NCBI GenBank assembly: GCA_910587275.1
Contig: CAJUMD010000022.1
Coordinates: forward strand, 1 to 37,251
Direction of reading: 5' to 3'
DNA length: 37,251 bases
From: an uncultured Kineothrix sp.
GTDB taxonomy: Bacteria; Bacillota; Clostridia; Lachnospirales; Lachnospiraceae
The translations under genes and the position numbers were made by a program. This document shows positions 1 through 8,217 of the stretch, piece by piece. The notes beneath the pieces were generated by a model. The model was not told the origin of the DNA. It made no database searches and was given only the letters and a program-made list of their open reading frames with translations. Positions within the stretch are counted from its first letter, which is position 1, and the number at the start of each line of letters is the position of its first letter.

Positions 1-135
1 CTTATGGATGCCGAAAAAATCACTTGGCTTTACGTCTATTTGTCATATCATCATCATGGGAGAGTCTTTCGTATAAAGCTGTGAGTTTATTTTTCTCTGT
101 CTGCTTCTTCATGGTGTGTAAAGAAAGGACGATAT

Positions 136-1488
136 ATGGATATTTTATTATTAAACCCGCCGATTAGTGCAAAACTTGCTTCCCCGAAGGTAAAAGGACC
201 GTTCAGCGATGTCGGGGAAAACCTCGGTCTGTGTTACATCGCATCTTCCATCCGTGAGCGGGGATACACGGCGGAAATTTTTGACGCATACTTAATGGAA
301 ATGGAAGTGGACAAGGTGGTTGGGGAAATCCTCCTGCGGAATCCTAAAATGCTGGCGGTTTCCATTCCTTCCATCATGGCGTTAAAAAATGCTTCCGCTA
401 TTACCGCAAAAATCAGGGAGGCAAACAAAGAGATTTATATTGCGGTAGGCGGGCATTATGCGACCATTTGCCATGAAATGGTCATACGCAGCACAAAGGC
501 GGATGCACTCATACTTTCCGAGGGGGAAAGGATTATGGTCAATCTGTATGAAACGCTGGCAGGCGGCGGGTCACTGGAAGATGTGGCGGGAATTGTTTAT
601 GAGGAAAACGGTATGGTAAAGCGGAATCCGGGGGACGGCCTGATCGACGATTTGGATTCCCTTCCGTTTCCCTCCAGGGAGCTTTTGCCCGCCGTTCTCG
701 AAACGGGGGGATTTGCTTCCGTTCTGACAAGCCGCGGCTGTTACGGGAAATGTACGTTCTGCTCCTCCGCGGACTTCCTTGGCAAAGCCCATAGGGGAAA
801 ATACTGGCGCCCCAGAAGCAGCAGGAATGTGGTGGATGAAATAGAACTTCTGCACAGGGAATACGGAGTGGGGAATCTGGTCATGATAGACGATTCATTC
901 ATAGGGAGCCTGAAGGCAGGAGGCGAAAGAGCGGTCAATATTGCGGAGGAAATCATAAGACGGGGGCTAAAGCTGCATTATCTGATTATGTGCAAGCCGG
1001 AAGAAGTGGACAGGGTAATCTTTTCGGCATTAAAGAAATCCGGTCTTGCAGCCGTATCCATCGGAATAGAATCCGGTACCCAGAGCGGCCTTGACAGGAT
1101 GAACAGGAATTGTACCGTCGGTATGTGCAGGGAGGCGCTCTCCATTCTCCGGGAACTGGATTTGGAAGTTTTCATAGGACTGATTCCGTTTGACCCGGAT
1201 ACTACGGTGGAGGAGCTTGAGGAAACGATAGAGTTCCTGTATTCCCTGGGTGAACTGAATGTCTCTTTGTGGCGGATAGCGATATCGGATTGGACGGAAG
1301 AAAAATACGGAGAAATACGCAAACAGGCAAGGGAGGAGGTAAATGAAAAGAGCAGGGAAATTCTGAAAGGGGTGATTGATTCTGTCATGGGAGGCAGGGA
1401 AGAAAGCGCCATTTTGGAACGGGCGGAACGGGAAATGGAAAATCTGTACCGGAAGGTTTCCGGGCTGCTTCAGCAGATTGCATATTAG
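136..1488 (+). CDS. Cobalamin-binding-fold radical SAM enzyme (BchE/B12-rSAM type)
   Basis: A 450-residue protein with an N-terminal Rossmann-like half (about 1-140, beginning MDILLLNPP, with VGGHYAT near 105) of the kind that binds cobalamin in class B radical SAM enzymes. A radical SAM barrel follows, with the cluster motif CYGKCTFC, giving Cys202, Cys206 and Cys209. The classical cobalamin DxHxxG motif is absent, which is common in this family, so B12 dependence is not proven. These enzymes use SAM and a [4Fe-4S] cluster for radical methylation or ring chemistry; the substrate here is unknown. The ATG follows AGAAAGGA. The gene is 14 bases upstream of an isoprenyl synthase-like gene with its own GGAGG site, so the two are probably one operon and may act on a lipid or prenylated product (inference). 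Confidence 0.85.
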   Translation: MDILLLNPPISAKLASPKVKGPFSDVGENLGLCYIASSIRERGYTAEIFDAYLMEMEVDKVVGEILLRNPKMLAVSIPSIMALKNASAITAKIREANKEIYIAVGGHYATICHEMVIRSTKADALILSEGERIMVNLYETLAGGGSLEDVAGIVYEENGMVKRNPGDGLIDDLDSLPFPSRELLPAVLETGGFASVLTSRGCYGKCTFCSSADFLGKAHRGKYWRPRSSRNVVDEIELLHREYGVGNLVMIDDSFIGSLKAGGERAVNIAEEIIRRGLKLHYLIMCKPEEVDRVIFSALKKSGLAAVSIGIESGTQSGLDRMNRNCTVGMCREALSILRELDLEVFIGLIPFDPDTTVEELEETIEFLYSLGELNVSLWRIAISDWTEEKYGEIRKQAREEVNEKSREILKGVIDSVMGGREESAILERAEREMENLYRKVSGLLQQIAY

Positions 1489-1502
1489 GAGGAAAAAGAT
1501 AC

Positions 1503-2453
1503 ATGGATATGGTAAAAATGGTTGATGTAGAAATAGACAAAAAATTGGATTTACTCAAAGCATATCCCAACCTGTATTCCATGGCAGATTACCATATGAA
1601 AAAAAGAGGAAGCCGGCTTATCGTAAAGATAGCCGGCGATATCTGTGATGCGTTTGGTACGGATGCCGGTGCGATGGCACAGGCCGTGGCGTGGATTGAG
1701 CTGTTCCATAATTTCATCCTGATTCATGATGATATCATTGACAGGGATGGGATAAGGAGAGGGCAGGAAGCCGTATGGAAGAAATGGGGGACCAATCAGG
1801 CCATGCTTGCGGGAGACGCGGTTTTGGCTTTGACAATATTGGGACAGGACTGTTTTATGGGCTGTATCCTGGAGCGGGAACTGCGGGCATATATCCTGAC
1901 GATTATGGAAGGGGAATGTTGGGATATCCTTTTTGAAGAAAGAGCCGATGTGAAGATTGAGGAATGCATGGAGATGATAAGCATGAAGTCCGCGGAAACG
2001 ATAGCCTTTCTCTTAAGGACGATTGGAATTTTAGCGGGACTGGATATTACGGAGGTCCAAAAACTTGCCTGTTTGGGGGACCGGATTGGCCTGTCCCTGC
2101 AGATAAAAAATGATGTGGGAAACATATTGGAAGCATTCCGGGGCCGTGATTCCGGCGACATTCGCCAAAAGAAAAAAACGCTGCCCGTTCTTTATGCACT
2201 GAAGAATACCAAACGGGATACGGCAGCGGATGCCTGGAAGGAATATACGGAAGAAACCGGCGGCGATATCAGGAAAGCCGCGGAGTGGATTGTCGGGAAC
2301 CGTGGAATCGCATATGCGTTGGAAAAGGCGGATGCGTGCAGGGAAGAAGCGATAGGCATGGTAGGGGGAATAGCGGAAACGGTGATTTCTGCCGGCAGCA
2401 AAACAATCCTTACCGATAAAATCCGTCATGATTTTTATTTGTGCGGGCAATAA
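1503..2453 (+). CDS. Isoprenyl diphosphate synthase-like protein (class 1 fold), second Asp motif altered
   Basis: A 316-residue member of the trans-isoprenyl diphosphate synthase family, normally catalysing head-to-tail condensation of IPP with an allylic diphosphate. The first aspartate-rich motif is intact (LIHDDIIDRDGIRRG, Asp76, Asp77, Asp80). Also visible are GSRL near 40, an MKSAE stretch, and DIRQKKKTLP after the active site. The second aspartate-rich motif, normally DDxxD, reads NDVGN at 203-207, so only one carboxylate of that magnesium site remains. Similar divergent members include ComQ-type prenyltransferases and terpene-synthase-like enzymes, so the product may not be a housekeeping polyprenyl chain. 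It starts 14 bases after the radical SAM gene behind TTAGGAGG. It is probably a biosynthetic partner of that enzyme; the substrate is unknown. Confidence 0.75.
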   Translation: MDMVKMVDVEIDKKLDLLKAYPNLYSMADYHMKKRGSRLIVKIAGDICDAFGTDAGAMAQAVAWIELFHNFILIHDDIIDRDGIRRGQEAVWKKWGTNQAMLAGDAVLALTILGQDCFMGCILERELRAYILTIMEGECWDILFEERADVKIEECMEMISMKSAETIAFLLRTIGILAGLDITEVQKLACLGDRIGLSLQIKNDVGNILEAFRGRDSGDIRQKKKTLPVLYALKNTKRDTAADAWKEYTEETGGDIRKAAEWIVGNRGIAYALEKADACREEAIGMVGGIAETVISAGSKTILTDKIRHDFYLCGQ

Positions 2454-2475
2454 ATACCGCGGGGGCAGGGACCGG

Positions 2476-2504
2476 TTGACGGAACGGCATATTTTCCCTA
2501 TACT
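2476..2504 (+). promoter_or_regulatory. Sigma-A-type promoter upstream of the radical SAM gene remnant
   Basis: TTGACG (2476-2481) and TATACT (2499-2504) are separated by 17 bases, with the start codon at 2538 downstream. It separates this gene from the preceding two-gene unit. Confidence 0.6.
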
Positions 2505-2537
2505 ATATAACATACAGGAAAGGCAGGTTATGTTTTT

Positions 2538-3477
2538 ATGCGGAAAGAAGATTGCAGCAGTTTGTTATACCGGATCAGGCCGTCGGGCCCCATGTTCAAA
2601 TTTTACCCCCATAGGGCGACGCTGAATTATTATATCGGATGCTCCCACAACTGCCAATACTGCTATGCGCGCTATACCATGAAAAATGTCGGGTGGGAGC
2701 CTGACGATTTCGGAAGGAATATCTGCATTAAGGCAAATGCGGCGGAAGTGCTGGAAAAAGAGCTGCAGAAAAAGACATGGAAACAGACGTATAACGGCAT
2801 CATCCATCTCGGTACGGTCCAGGACCCTTTCCAGCCGGTGGAAAGGCAGTACCATCTGACGGACAAGGTGCTGAACCTGTTGTATGAACACAGGAAGCCC
2901 GTGACCATACTGACCAAATCGGCATATGTACAGGAGTCGCTGGAAGTATTGAAAAAGATGGCGGCGGAAAAGCTCGTCCATGTGGACTTTTCGGTTGCTT
3001 ATACGGACGAGGAACTCAGGCAGAAGCTGGAGCCCGGGGCATCCACTTTCGGGGAAAGGTTCCAGGCAATGAAGACGCTTCATGACAACGGCAGACGAAT
3101 GTATGGAAGTTGCAAAGCATTGTTACGGACTTTCCCGAAAGTATGGGGTACCCCTTATAACATCCAAATATCACCAGTTTTTGACCGGGGAATATGACTT
3201 CGGGGTATTCCGTTACCGGTATCCGCTTGTGTTCGACTATGTAAAGATGATGAAGCGGAACGCGGACCGTAAGGTTTCCTTTGCCCAGGCAGTGGAAACG
3301 GCAGACCGGTTCTGCCATGATAACAGTTATATTACTTCGCTGAAATGGTATTGGGAGAGTGAAAAGCTGTTTTCCGATTTTGATTATCTGGATATCGAGG
3401 CATCGGTGGAAAACGGGGAAAAATATTACACGCTCCATTCCGGACCGGAAAGCATGGACACCGGATGGAGCGGATAA
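2538..3477 (+). pseudogene. Spore photoproduct lyase-type radical SAM protein, disrupted by internal deletion and frameshift
   Basis: The first frame (2538-3197) encodes the N-terminal half of a small SplB-like radical SAM protein: PMFKFYPHRATLNYYIGC followed by the cluster motif CSHNCQYCYA, then a strand ending IHLGTVQDPFQPVE. Around 3080-3110 the similarity passes to the +1 frame (open 3082-3477), which carries the typical C-terminal part (CMEVAKHCYGLSRKYGVP and a DYLDIEA end). Family members of this type usually have a further 80-100 residues between these two parts, completing the barrel, and they are missing here. The simplest reading is a deletion that also changed frame, leaving a non-functional gene. 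If the first frame alone is translated, it ends after 219 residues with an unrelated tail. ATG 2538 follows AGGCAGG. Confidence 0.7.
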
Positions 3478-3480
3478 AGC

Positions 3481-3497
3481 AGACGCCTTTGGCGTTT
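3481..3497. terminator. Possible short convergent terminator
   Basis: A 7-bp stem (AGACGCC with GGCGTTT, one wobble pair) and a 3-base loop sit between the convergent radical SAM remnant and the DUF2461 gene. The T-run is poor on both strands, so it is weak. Confidence 0.35.
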
Positions 3498-3501
3498 ATG
3501 G

Positions 3502-4182
3502 TTATCTGACCGGCATTTTGAAATTGGTTAAGGCGCGGTTCAGGAAGTCGTTGAAAGGTTTCATAAGAAGAAAACGTTCTTTTGCAATTGCGATAAAATG
3601 CTGTGTATCCAGGAATTCATCGGGGGAAATGTGATTTTCGATGAACCAGCTTTTATGTTTCAGGAATTCTCCGTAAGGCGCATCGCTTTCGTAGCCCCGC
3701 GGGATATTTTTCAGCTTTTCGCCCATGAGGGTGTAATATTTGGAAAAATCACCATCCTGCAGTATTTGCTCCAACTCGCTGCCGTGCTTTACAATATAGT
3801 TTCTTACCATGCCGGTAGCGTCGGTAAACTGTGAAGCGAATAATCCGCCGCCCAAAAAGATGTCTTCCGGTGTGACATTGATGAAATAACCCACAGGGAC
3901 GGGAACCCGTCCGCCGGAAGATATGTGGGCGCGGAAAGAAGGATTATAGGGGGATTTGTCATGGCTGAAACGCGTATCACGGTTTAACCGGAAAATTAAA
4001 TCGCGGGAATTTAAATACCGTATGGACGGGTCGGCTTCGGAAAGCTGGACGATGAATTCCTGTACCAAATCGGCAAATTCATTGTAGGCTTCTTTATAAG
4101 CGGCTTTGTTTTGATCCATCCATTCTTTTGCATTGTTTTTGCTCAGGTCTGTTAAAAAATCCAAGATTATTTTTGTGTTCAT
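3502..4182 (-). CDS. DUF2461 family protein
   Basis: A 226-residue soluble protein of the DUF2461 (TIGR02453) family. Family hallmarks visible are an N-terminal FLTDLSKNNAKEWMDQNK segment, the central RLNRDTRFSHDKSPYNPSF stretch, GGRVPVPVGYFINV, and a GGGLF segment. Biochemical function in the family is not established. It lies 11 bases downstream of the sigma factor gene on the same strand with no terminator between, so the two are probably co-transcribed, and this gene may be a target or partner of that sigma factor (inference). Confidence 0.85.
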   Translation of the reverse strand: MNTKIILDFLTDLSKNNAKEWMDQNKAAYKEAYNEFADLVQEFIVQLSEADPSIRYLNSRDLIFRLNRDTRFSHDKSPYNPSFRAHISSGGRVPVPVGYFINVTPEDIFLGGGLFASQFTDATGMVRNYIVKHGSELEQILQDGDFSKYYTLMGEKLKNIPRGYESDAPYGEFLKHKSWFIENHISPDEFLDTQHFIAIAKERFLLMKPFNDFLNRALTNFKMPVR

Positions 4183-4193
4183 GTAAATTCTCC

Positions 4194-5042
4194 TTATTGT
4201 TGGATTGTTTCAAATAAATCGGTTTTCAGTAAATTGGAAATAAAGTTCCGGGCTGCCGTTGCCGAACGGTAAAGCGGCATATGGTTAAAAACCATTGCGA
4301 GGTCGTCAATCTGCTCCATGGCGCATGTATAATCCAAAATAGCGCTGTCTTCACGGCATTCCAAAGACGAGTATTCCAGATTCTGCGGATGAAGACGGTG
4401 TGTGGAGATTGCATAGTTGATTCTTTTCCTGCAGTTGCATATGCCGTCTCCGAGCCCGCAGTATTCGCTCAGGAAGCCGGCCATTTTTTTCCGTGTCCGG
4501 GAAAGCCTTTGGCGGTATGTATCGGGGGAGAGGTTTAAGATTTCCCCTGCAATGCGGCTGTCCAGTTTAAACATGGTGCCCAGGATGAAAATGCACCGGC
4601 TGGCAGGGTCAAGGCATTGCAGCATTACATTTGTACAGGACATTTTCAGTTCGTCAGCGAGGAGATTGCTGTCTATGTCCTGTGTCATATCCGGAATATC
4701 GCCGGTGTTTCCGTTTAAGATATCTTCGCTGTAATATTCAAAACTTAAAGGGCGGTTTGCAAACATGGATTTTTTATAGTTTTTTAAATGATTCGCTGCA
4801 ATTTTGAAAACCCAGGTTGAGAAGGCGCATTCTTTGCGGAAAGAAGCCAGATTCGTCATAACACGGACCAGTATTTCCTGCGTTGCGTCCTCGGCATCGT
4901 GTATGGTTCCCAGCATACGCAGGGACAGATTGAAAACCATATCCTGTACATCCGTTAAAAGGGATTCCAGCGCCGTTTTGTCTCCTTTCACCGCATCGTC
5001 AACCAAACGGAATACTTCTTCTGATGGTGTCTTATTTTTCAT
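4194..5042 (-). CDS. ECF-type RNA polymerase sigma factor with C-terminal extension
   Basis: A 282-residue sigma-70 family protein without regions 1 and 3. Region 2 is at about 20-100 (MVFNLSLRMLGTIHDAEDATQ, then FSTWVFKIAANHLKNYKK). Region 4 is at about 145-195 (a CLDPASRCIFILG helix, then IAGEILNLSPDTYRQRLSR as the DNA-binding helix-turn-helix). After region 4 comes a Cys-containing linker (CGLGDGICNCRKRINYA) and about 80 further residues, longer than a minimal ECF factor. Extensions of this kind can regulate activity without a separate anti-sigma factor; no anti-sigma gene is adjacent. It is probably in an operon with the DUF2461 gene downstream. ATG 5042 is preceded by AAAGGAGG. Confidence 0.85.
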   Translation of the reverse strand: MKNKTPSEEVFRLVDDAVKGDKTALESLLTDVQDMVFNLSLRMLGTIHDAEDATQEILVRVMTNLASFRKECAFSTWVFKIAANHLKNYKKSMFANRPLSFEYYSEDILNGNTGDIPDMTQDIDSNLLADELKMSCTNVMLQCLDPASRCIFILGTMFKLDSRIAGEILNLSPDTYRQRLSRTRKKMAGFLSEYCGLGDGICNCRKRINYAISTHRLHPQNLEYSSLECREDSAILDYTCAMEQIDDLAMVFNHMPLYRSATAARNFISNLLKTDLFETIQQ

Positions 5043-5455
5043 GATTTTATCCTCCTTTTATATATTAGACAACCCGGTTTGCTGTTTGTGACAAAATATT
5101 TTTTTGGTAAATCATTTGCATAAACGGATGAATGACATTAAAATAGCTTCAAATCTTTAGTATAATAAATATTAATACTATCATAACATAAACAAACGAC
5201 ATAAAAAAAGGCATGATTTCATGTTACAACAAAATAAAAGAAAACCGAATCCCCAAAAGGAACCGTCCAACACCGGGAAGGAAGTCCGGTTTGGAACCGG
5301 AAGACAAAAGAGAACTATATGTATTGGAAAATAGAATGGAAGGGGGTTTGACGCGGAGGAAAATCATATAAAATAAAGCTGTGAAAAAACCAATGGTAAA
5401 CGGACCGGTCATAGGCAGCGGATAAAAGAGAACAGTTTTTGGGGGTATTTTACGA
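5043..5455. other. Intergenic region between divergent sigma factor and Cro/CI regulator genes
   Basis: About 410 AT-rich bases holding the divergent control regions. The visible items are a small perfect inverted repeat (TCCGGTT at 5285-5291 and AACCGGA at 5295-5301) and a TTGACG followed by an AT-rich TATAAAATAA stretch near 5346-5372 with poor spacing. A 36-codon open frame from 5221 has a weak ribosome site and is not called. Nothing else is recognised. Confidence 0.5.
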
Positions 5456-5776
5456 ATGAAAAATATATACATGTCGGCGGGCTATAGAATTAAGGAGTTA
5501 AGGAAGGCGAGAGGGTATACAAGGGAGGAACTGGCGGAAATGGCATCCATTTCGGCAAAATTTTTATATGAGATTGAAAACGGGAGAAAAGGATTTTCCG
5601 CCGAAAATTTATATCGTATTTCGATTGCATTGGGAGTGAAGTGCGACTATATTATGACGGGAAATTCTTTGGACTGCTACGAAAAGGAAGCGGTGAGGAT
5701 TTTGGAAAGGTTTGACGATTCCCAAATCGATAAGATTGCAAGTCTTCTTGAAATTGTGTATGAACTGAAAAAATAA
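5456..5776 (+). CDS. Cro/CI (XRE) family helix-turn-helix regulator
   Basis: A 106-residue protein with an HTH_3 domain at about 10-67: GYRIKELRKARGYTREELAE, then a FLYEIENGRKGFSAENLYRIS recognition region and ALGVKCDYIMTG. A short helical tail (70-106) probably mediates dimerisation. It most likely binds DNA as a dimer; the target is unknown. It is a single-gene unit that converges on the LytTR gene. A GGGGG run 10-15 bases upstream is the only ribosome-site candidate for ATG 5456. An internal ATG at 5471 has no better site. Confidence 0.85.
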   Translation: MKNIYMSAGYRIKELRKARGYTREELAEMASISAKFLYEIENGRKGFSAENLYRISIALGVKCDYIMTGNSLDCYEKEAVRILERFDDSQIDKIASLLEIVYELKK

Positions 5777-5801
5777 AGGTTTGTCTGTATTCCGACACTT
5801 T

Positions 5802-5834
5802 CAGGCTCCGGTTGTTCCAAACAGCCGGAGCCTG
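5802..5834. terminator. Convergent hairpin between XRE and LytTR regulator genes
   Basis: A perfect 10-bp stem (CAGGCTCCGG 5802-5811 with CCGGAGCCTG 5825-5834) and a 13-base loop lie between two convergent genes. There is no strong T-run on either side, so termination efficiency is uncertain. Confidence 0.55.
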
Positions 5835-5849
5835 TGTATCTGACGGCAT

Positions 5850-6551
5850 CTATAAGAGCTCCTTTAAAAAATGGTAGTGTCTTTTGCTGATGGGAAGCTC
5901 GGTCCCATTAAAAAGCAGGAGAGAAGTTCGCTCAATGTTTTTGATATATTTTTCGTTTACAAGATAGGATTGGTGTATCCGAAAGAATCTGGTTGCCGAG
6001 AAAGATAACTGGCATTCGATGGTATTCAGTGTTCCTATCATTTTGCTTTGTTCCTCTTTGGTATGTATGATGATATACCTGCCGCTGCTTTCAAAGAACA
6101 GGATGTCATTGAAAATAACGCGGCACAGCTTCCGTTTATATTTGTATTCAAAATAGTTTTTGTCCACGCACATTTTGTTGTATGCATCCATAAAGCATTT
6201 GCGGAAGAATTTATGGTCTATGGGCTTGGTAATGAGCCGGAACATGTGGGCTTCCAATAATATTTTCCATAAACTTTCATCTTCCGTTACATAAATGATG
6301 GAAACATGTGCGTTATGTTTTTTGGCATCCAGCGCCATGTCGATGACTTCCTCATAATCGCTGTTAATACCCAGAAAAAGCAAATCGTAAACGTCACCGC
6401 TTATGTGGGATAGAAAGTCGGATTTTTTACTGAAGACATCGATGTCCATGAAAATCCTCCTGTCATTCCCCAACTGCAGCAGAATGTTCTCCATTTCAGA
6501 CAGAATGCCCATGTCTGAATCGTAAATCCCCACTCTTATCATTTGTTCCAC
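5850..6551 (-). CDS. LytTR response-regulator-like protein with degenerate receiver
   Basis: A 233-residue protein in AgrA/LytR layout: an N-terminal receiver-like domain (about 4-120) and a C-terminal LytTR DNA-binding domain (about 133-233, with FFESSGRYIIIHT, FFRIHQSYLVNEKYI and PISKRHY). The acidic pocket is partly kept (Asp11, Asp13) and the switch lysine is present (Lys109 in ITKP). The residue expected to be the phosphorylated Asp is Gly61 (DLLFLGINSD), so activation by ordinary phosphotransfer is unlikely. No histidine kinase gene is adjacent. It is probably a phosphorylation-independent transcription factor. The ATG follows AAGGGGTGG. Confidence 0.85.
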   Translation of the reverse strand: MEQMIRVGIYDSDMGILSEMENILLQLGNDRRIFMDIDVFSKKSDFLSHISGDVYDLLFLGINSDYEEVIDMALDAKKHNAHVSIIYVTEDESLWKILLEAHMFRLITKPIDHKFFRKCFMDAYNKMCVDKNYFEYKYKRKLCRVIFNDILFFESSGRYIIIHTKEEQSKMIGTLNTIECQLSFSATRFFRIHQSYLVNEKYIKNIERTSLLLFNGTELPISKRHYHFLKELL

Positions 6552-6951
6552 CCCTTACATGTTAGTTTATTGATTCTATCGCCTAAACATGCATCTTCAT
6601 CTAGGTTGATAGGATACATCATTTCGCCATGAAAATAGAATTGGTGTAATATTTCGACACGTAAATGGCGAAAAAAGTCAAGAACCGGGCGAGTGGACTT
6701 TGATTTGTTGTTTTTTTAGTCGATTATAACTAAAAAACGATGTATACAAAATCCCGTTTTCCGCAAATATGTCATAATACATCAAAAATATTGAGAGAAC
6801 TTCATGGCACCATGTGGACTGGGCAGGATACTGCCGGACAGGTGAAGGCAATGCGGCAGAAAAAGACGGCGGGAATGCGAAATACCCATGCTTCCCGCCT
6901 GTGAAGACTTTCGGAAAAATCCAAAGTCAAGATTTTGTTGTTAAAAATGTT
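6552..6951. other. AT-rich intergenic region with inverted repeats upstream of the LytTR gene
   Basis: About 400 bases without a convincing gene. They hold a 9-bp inverted repeat with a long spacer (TTTCGCCAT 6622-6630, ATGGCGAAA 6665-6673), a perfect 9-bp inverted repeat with an 8-base spacer (TTTTTTAGT 6712-6720, ACTAAAAAA 6729-6737), and the fprA terminator at the right end. The first repeat lies about 70-120 bases upstream of the LytTR start codon and could be an operator (inference). Confidence 0.5.
6857..6900 (-). terminator. Rho-independent terminator of the nifJ-fprA unit
   Basis: Read on the minus strand, an 8-bp stem (GGCGGGAA with TTCCCGCC, arms at 6892-6899 and 6868-6875) is followed by GTCTTTTTCT. 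It lies about 50 bases past the fprA stop. Confidence 0.75.
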
Positions 6952-8130
6952 TTACGCATTTTTCCGGTTTAACATGGTCGTAACATTGTTATAGATTTCC
7001 TGGAGCTGTTCCCCGGAAGGGATATAGTTGATGCGTATTTTGTCCATGCAGATATGGAAGCCGCAGGCTTCCAGTTCTTTTTCCACCAGTTCAACGCTCT
7101 GCCCTCCCCAGCCGTAGGAGCCGAAAGCAATGGCTTCCTTGTTTTTCGGGGAAAGCCCTTTCAGGTAGCAAAGGAAGGAAGCGACGGAAGGCATCATCTG
7201 GTTGTTCAGGGTGGGTGAGCCTACCGCGATATACCGGCTGGTTAAAAGTTCGGGGACAATGTCGGAATAATGGTTGTCCTTTAAGTCAAACAGCTTCGTG
7301 GAAATGCCGCTGTCCCCGAAGGCTTCCGCAATGGTTTTTGCCATATGCTCCGTGGAATGCCACATGCTGTCGTAAACGACAATGGCGCCGTCTTCGGGGC
7401 TGTTGCTGCTCCAGCGGGCATATGCCTCCATGATGGCAGGGATGTGGCTGCGCCAAATGACGCCGTGGGCGGGGGCAATCATGGTAATGTCCAGCCCTTT
7501 GACTGCCTGCCATGCCGCCTGCGCCTGTTTCCCGTAACACATGATGATGTTTCCGTAATATTTTTTGGCTTCTGCCAAAACCGTAGGCAGGTCTGCTTCA
7601 TCGTCAAACCGTTCCGAAGTGGCAAGGTGCTGTCCGAAGGCATCGTTGGAGAAAAGAATTTTTTCTTCCGGGCAGTATGTGACCATATTGTCCGGCCAAT
7701 GCAGCATGGGCGTGGATACGAAACGTAAAGTGCGTTTTCCGATGGAAAGGGAATCCCCGTTTTTCACGGAAAGATATCCGTCTTCCCCGTAATGGGCAGT
7801 CAGCCCTTTTACGCCCGAGGGACCGCATGTATAGACGGAAGCATTGGGACAGTATTTCCTTATGGCGGGTAAAGCGCCGGAGTGGTCCGGTTCCACATGG
7901 TTGGATATGATAATGTCGATGTTTTCGGGCGGAACGATGTCGCGAATGCGGGAAATCATTTCCTCCGCAAAGGGGGCTTTTACCGTGTCGATTAACGTGA
8001 TTTTCTCATCCATAATCAGGTAAGCCCCATAGGTGGTACCCCTTCCCGTGCGGTATCCGTGGAAATTGCGCACGTTCCAGTCGATGGCGCCCACCCAGTA
8101 AATGTCTTCTTTCACTTTTGCTGCTTTCAT
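6952..8130 (-). CDS. fprA: Flavodiiron protein (A-type flavoprotein)
   Basis: A 392-residue cytoplasmic flavodiiron protein that reduces O2 to water or NO to N2O. The N-terminal metallo-beta-lactamase-like domain (about 1-245) carries the diiron ligands H78-x-E80-x-D82-H83 (SNHVEPDHSG), a later LHWPDNM histidine and PAHGVIW. The C-terminal flavodoxin domain (about 250-392) begins IVVYDSMWHSTEHMA and binds FMN. The start was placed at ATG 8130 (MKAAKVKEDIYW) because AAGAGG lies 9 bases upstream; the frame is open further upstream but without family similarity. It follows nifJ by 87 bases on the same strand. The expected electron donor is rubredoxin, and a rubredoxin-flavin reductase fusion is encoded at 31222-31899. 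No NADH oxidoreductase domain is fused. Confidence 0.93.
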   Translation of the reverse strand: MKAAKVKEDIYWVGAIDWNVRNFHGYRTGRGTTYGAYLIMDEKITLIDTVKAPFAEEMISRIRDIVPPENIDIIISNHVEPDHSGALPAIRKYCPNASVYTCGPSGVKGLTAHYGEDGYLSVKNGDSLSIGKRTLRFVSTPMLHWPDNMVTYCPEEKILFSNDAFGQHLATSERFDDEADLPTVLAEAKKYYGNIIMCYGKQAQAAWQAVKGLDITMIAPAHGVIWRSHIPAIMEAYARWSSNSPEDGAIVVYDSMWHSTEHMAKTIAEAFGDSGISTKLFDLKDNHYSDIVPELLTSRYIAVGSPTLNNQMMPSVASFLCYLKGLSPKNKEAIAFGSYGWGGQSVELVEKELEACGFHICMDKIRINYIPSGEQLQEIYNNVTTMLNRKNA

Positions 8131-8172
8131 GATACTGACCTCTTTTCCTAGATTTGTGTGGATGGCATACTG

Positions 8173-8194
8173 CCGCCGGATGGGATACCGGCGG
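8173..8194 (-). promoter_or_regulatory. Hairpin in the nifJ-fprA spacer
   Basis: A perfect 7-bp stem (CCGCCGG and CCGGCGG, 8-base loop) lies between nifJ and fprA with no T-run after it. It could be an mRNA processing or stability element that lets the two genes be expressed at different levels (inference). Confidence 0.4.
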
Positions 8195-8217
8195 TAACAT
8201 GTCACCGATTGGTAATA

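Noticed and set aside
1..135. Possible end of an upstream gene or an RNA at the left edge.
   Set aside because: No frame with recognisable features and no hairpin with a T-run. It is probably leader sequence of the radical SAM gene.
5221..5331. A 36-codon plus-strand frame before the XRE gene, rich in Lys and Asn.
   Set aside because: Only a weak AAAGGC ribosome-site candidate, no recognisable motif, and short enough to be chance.
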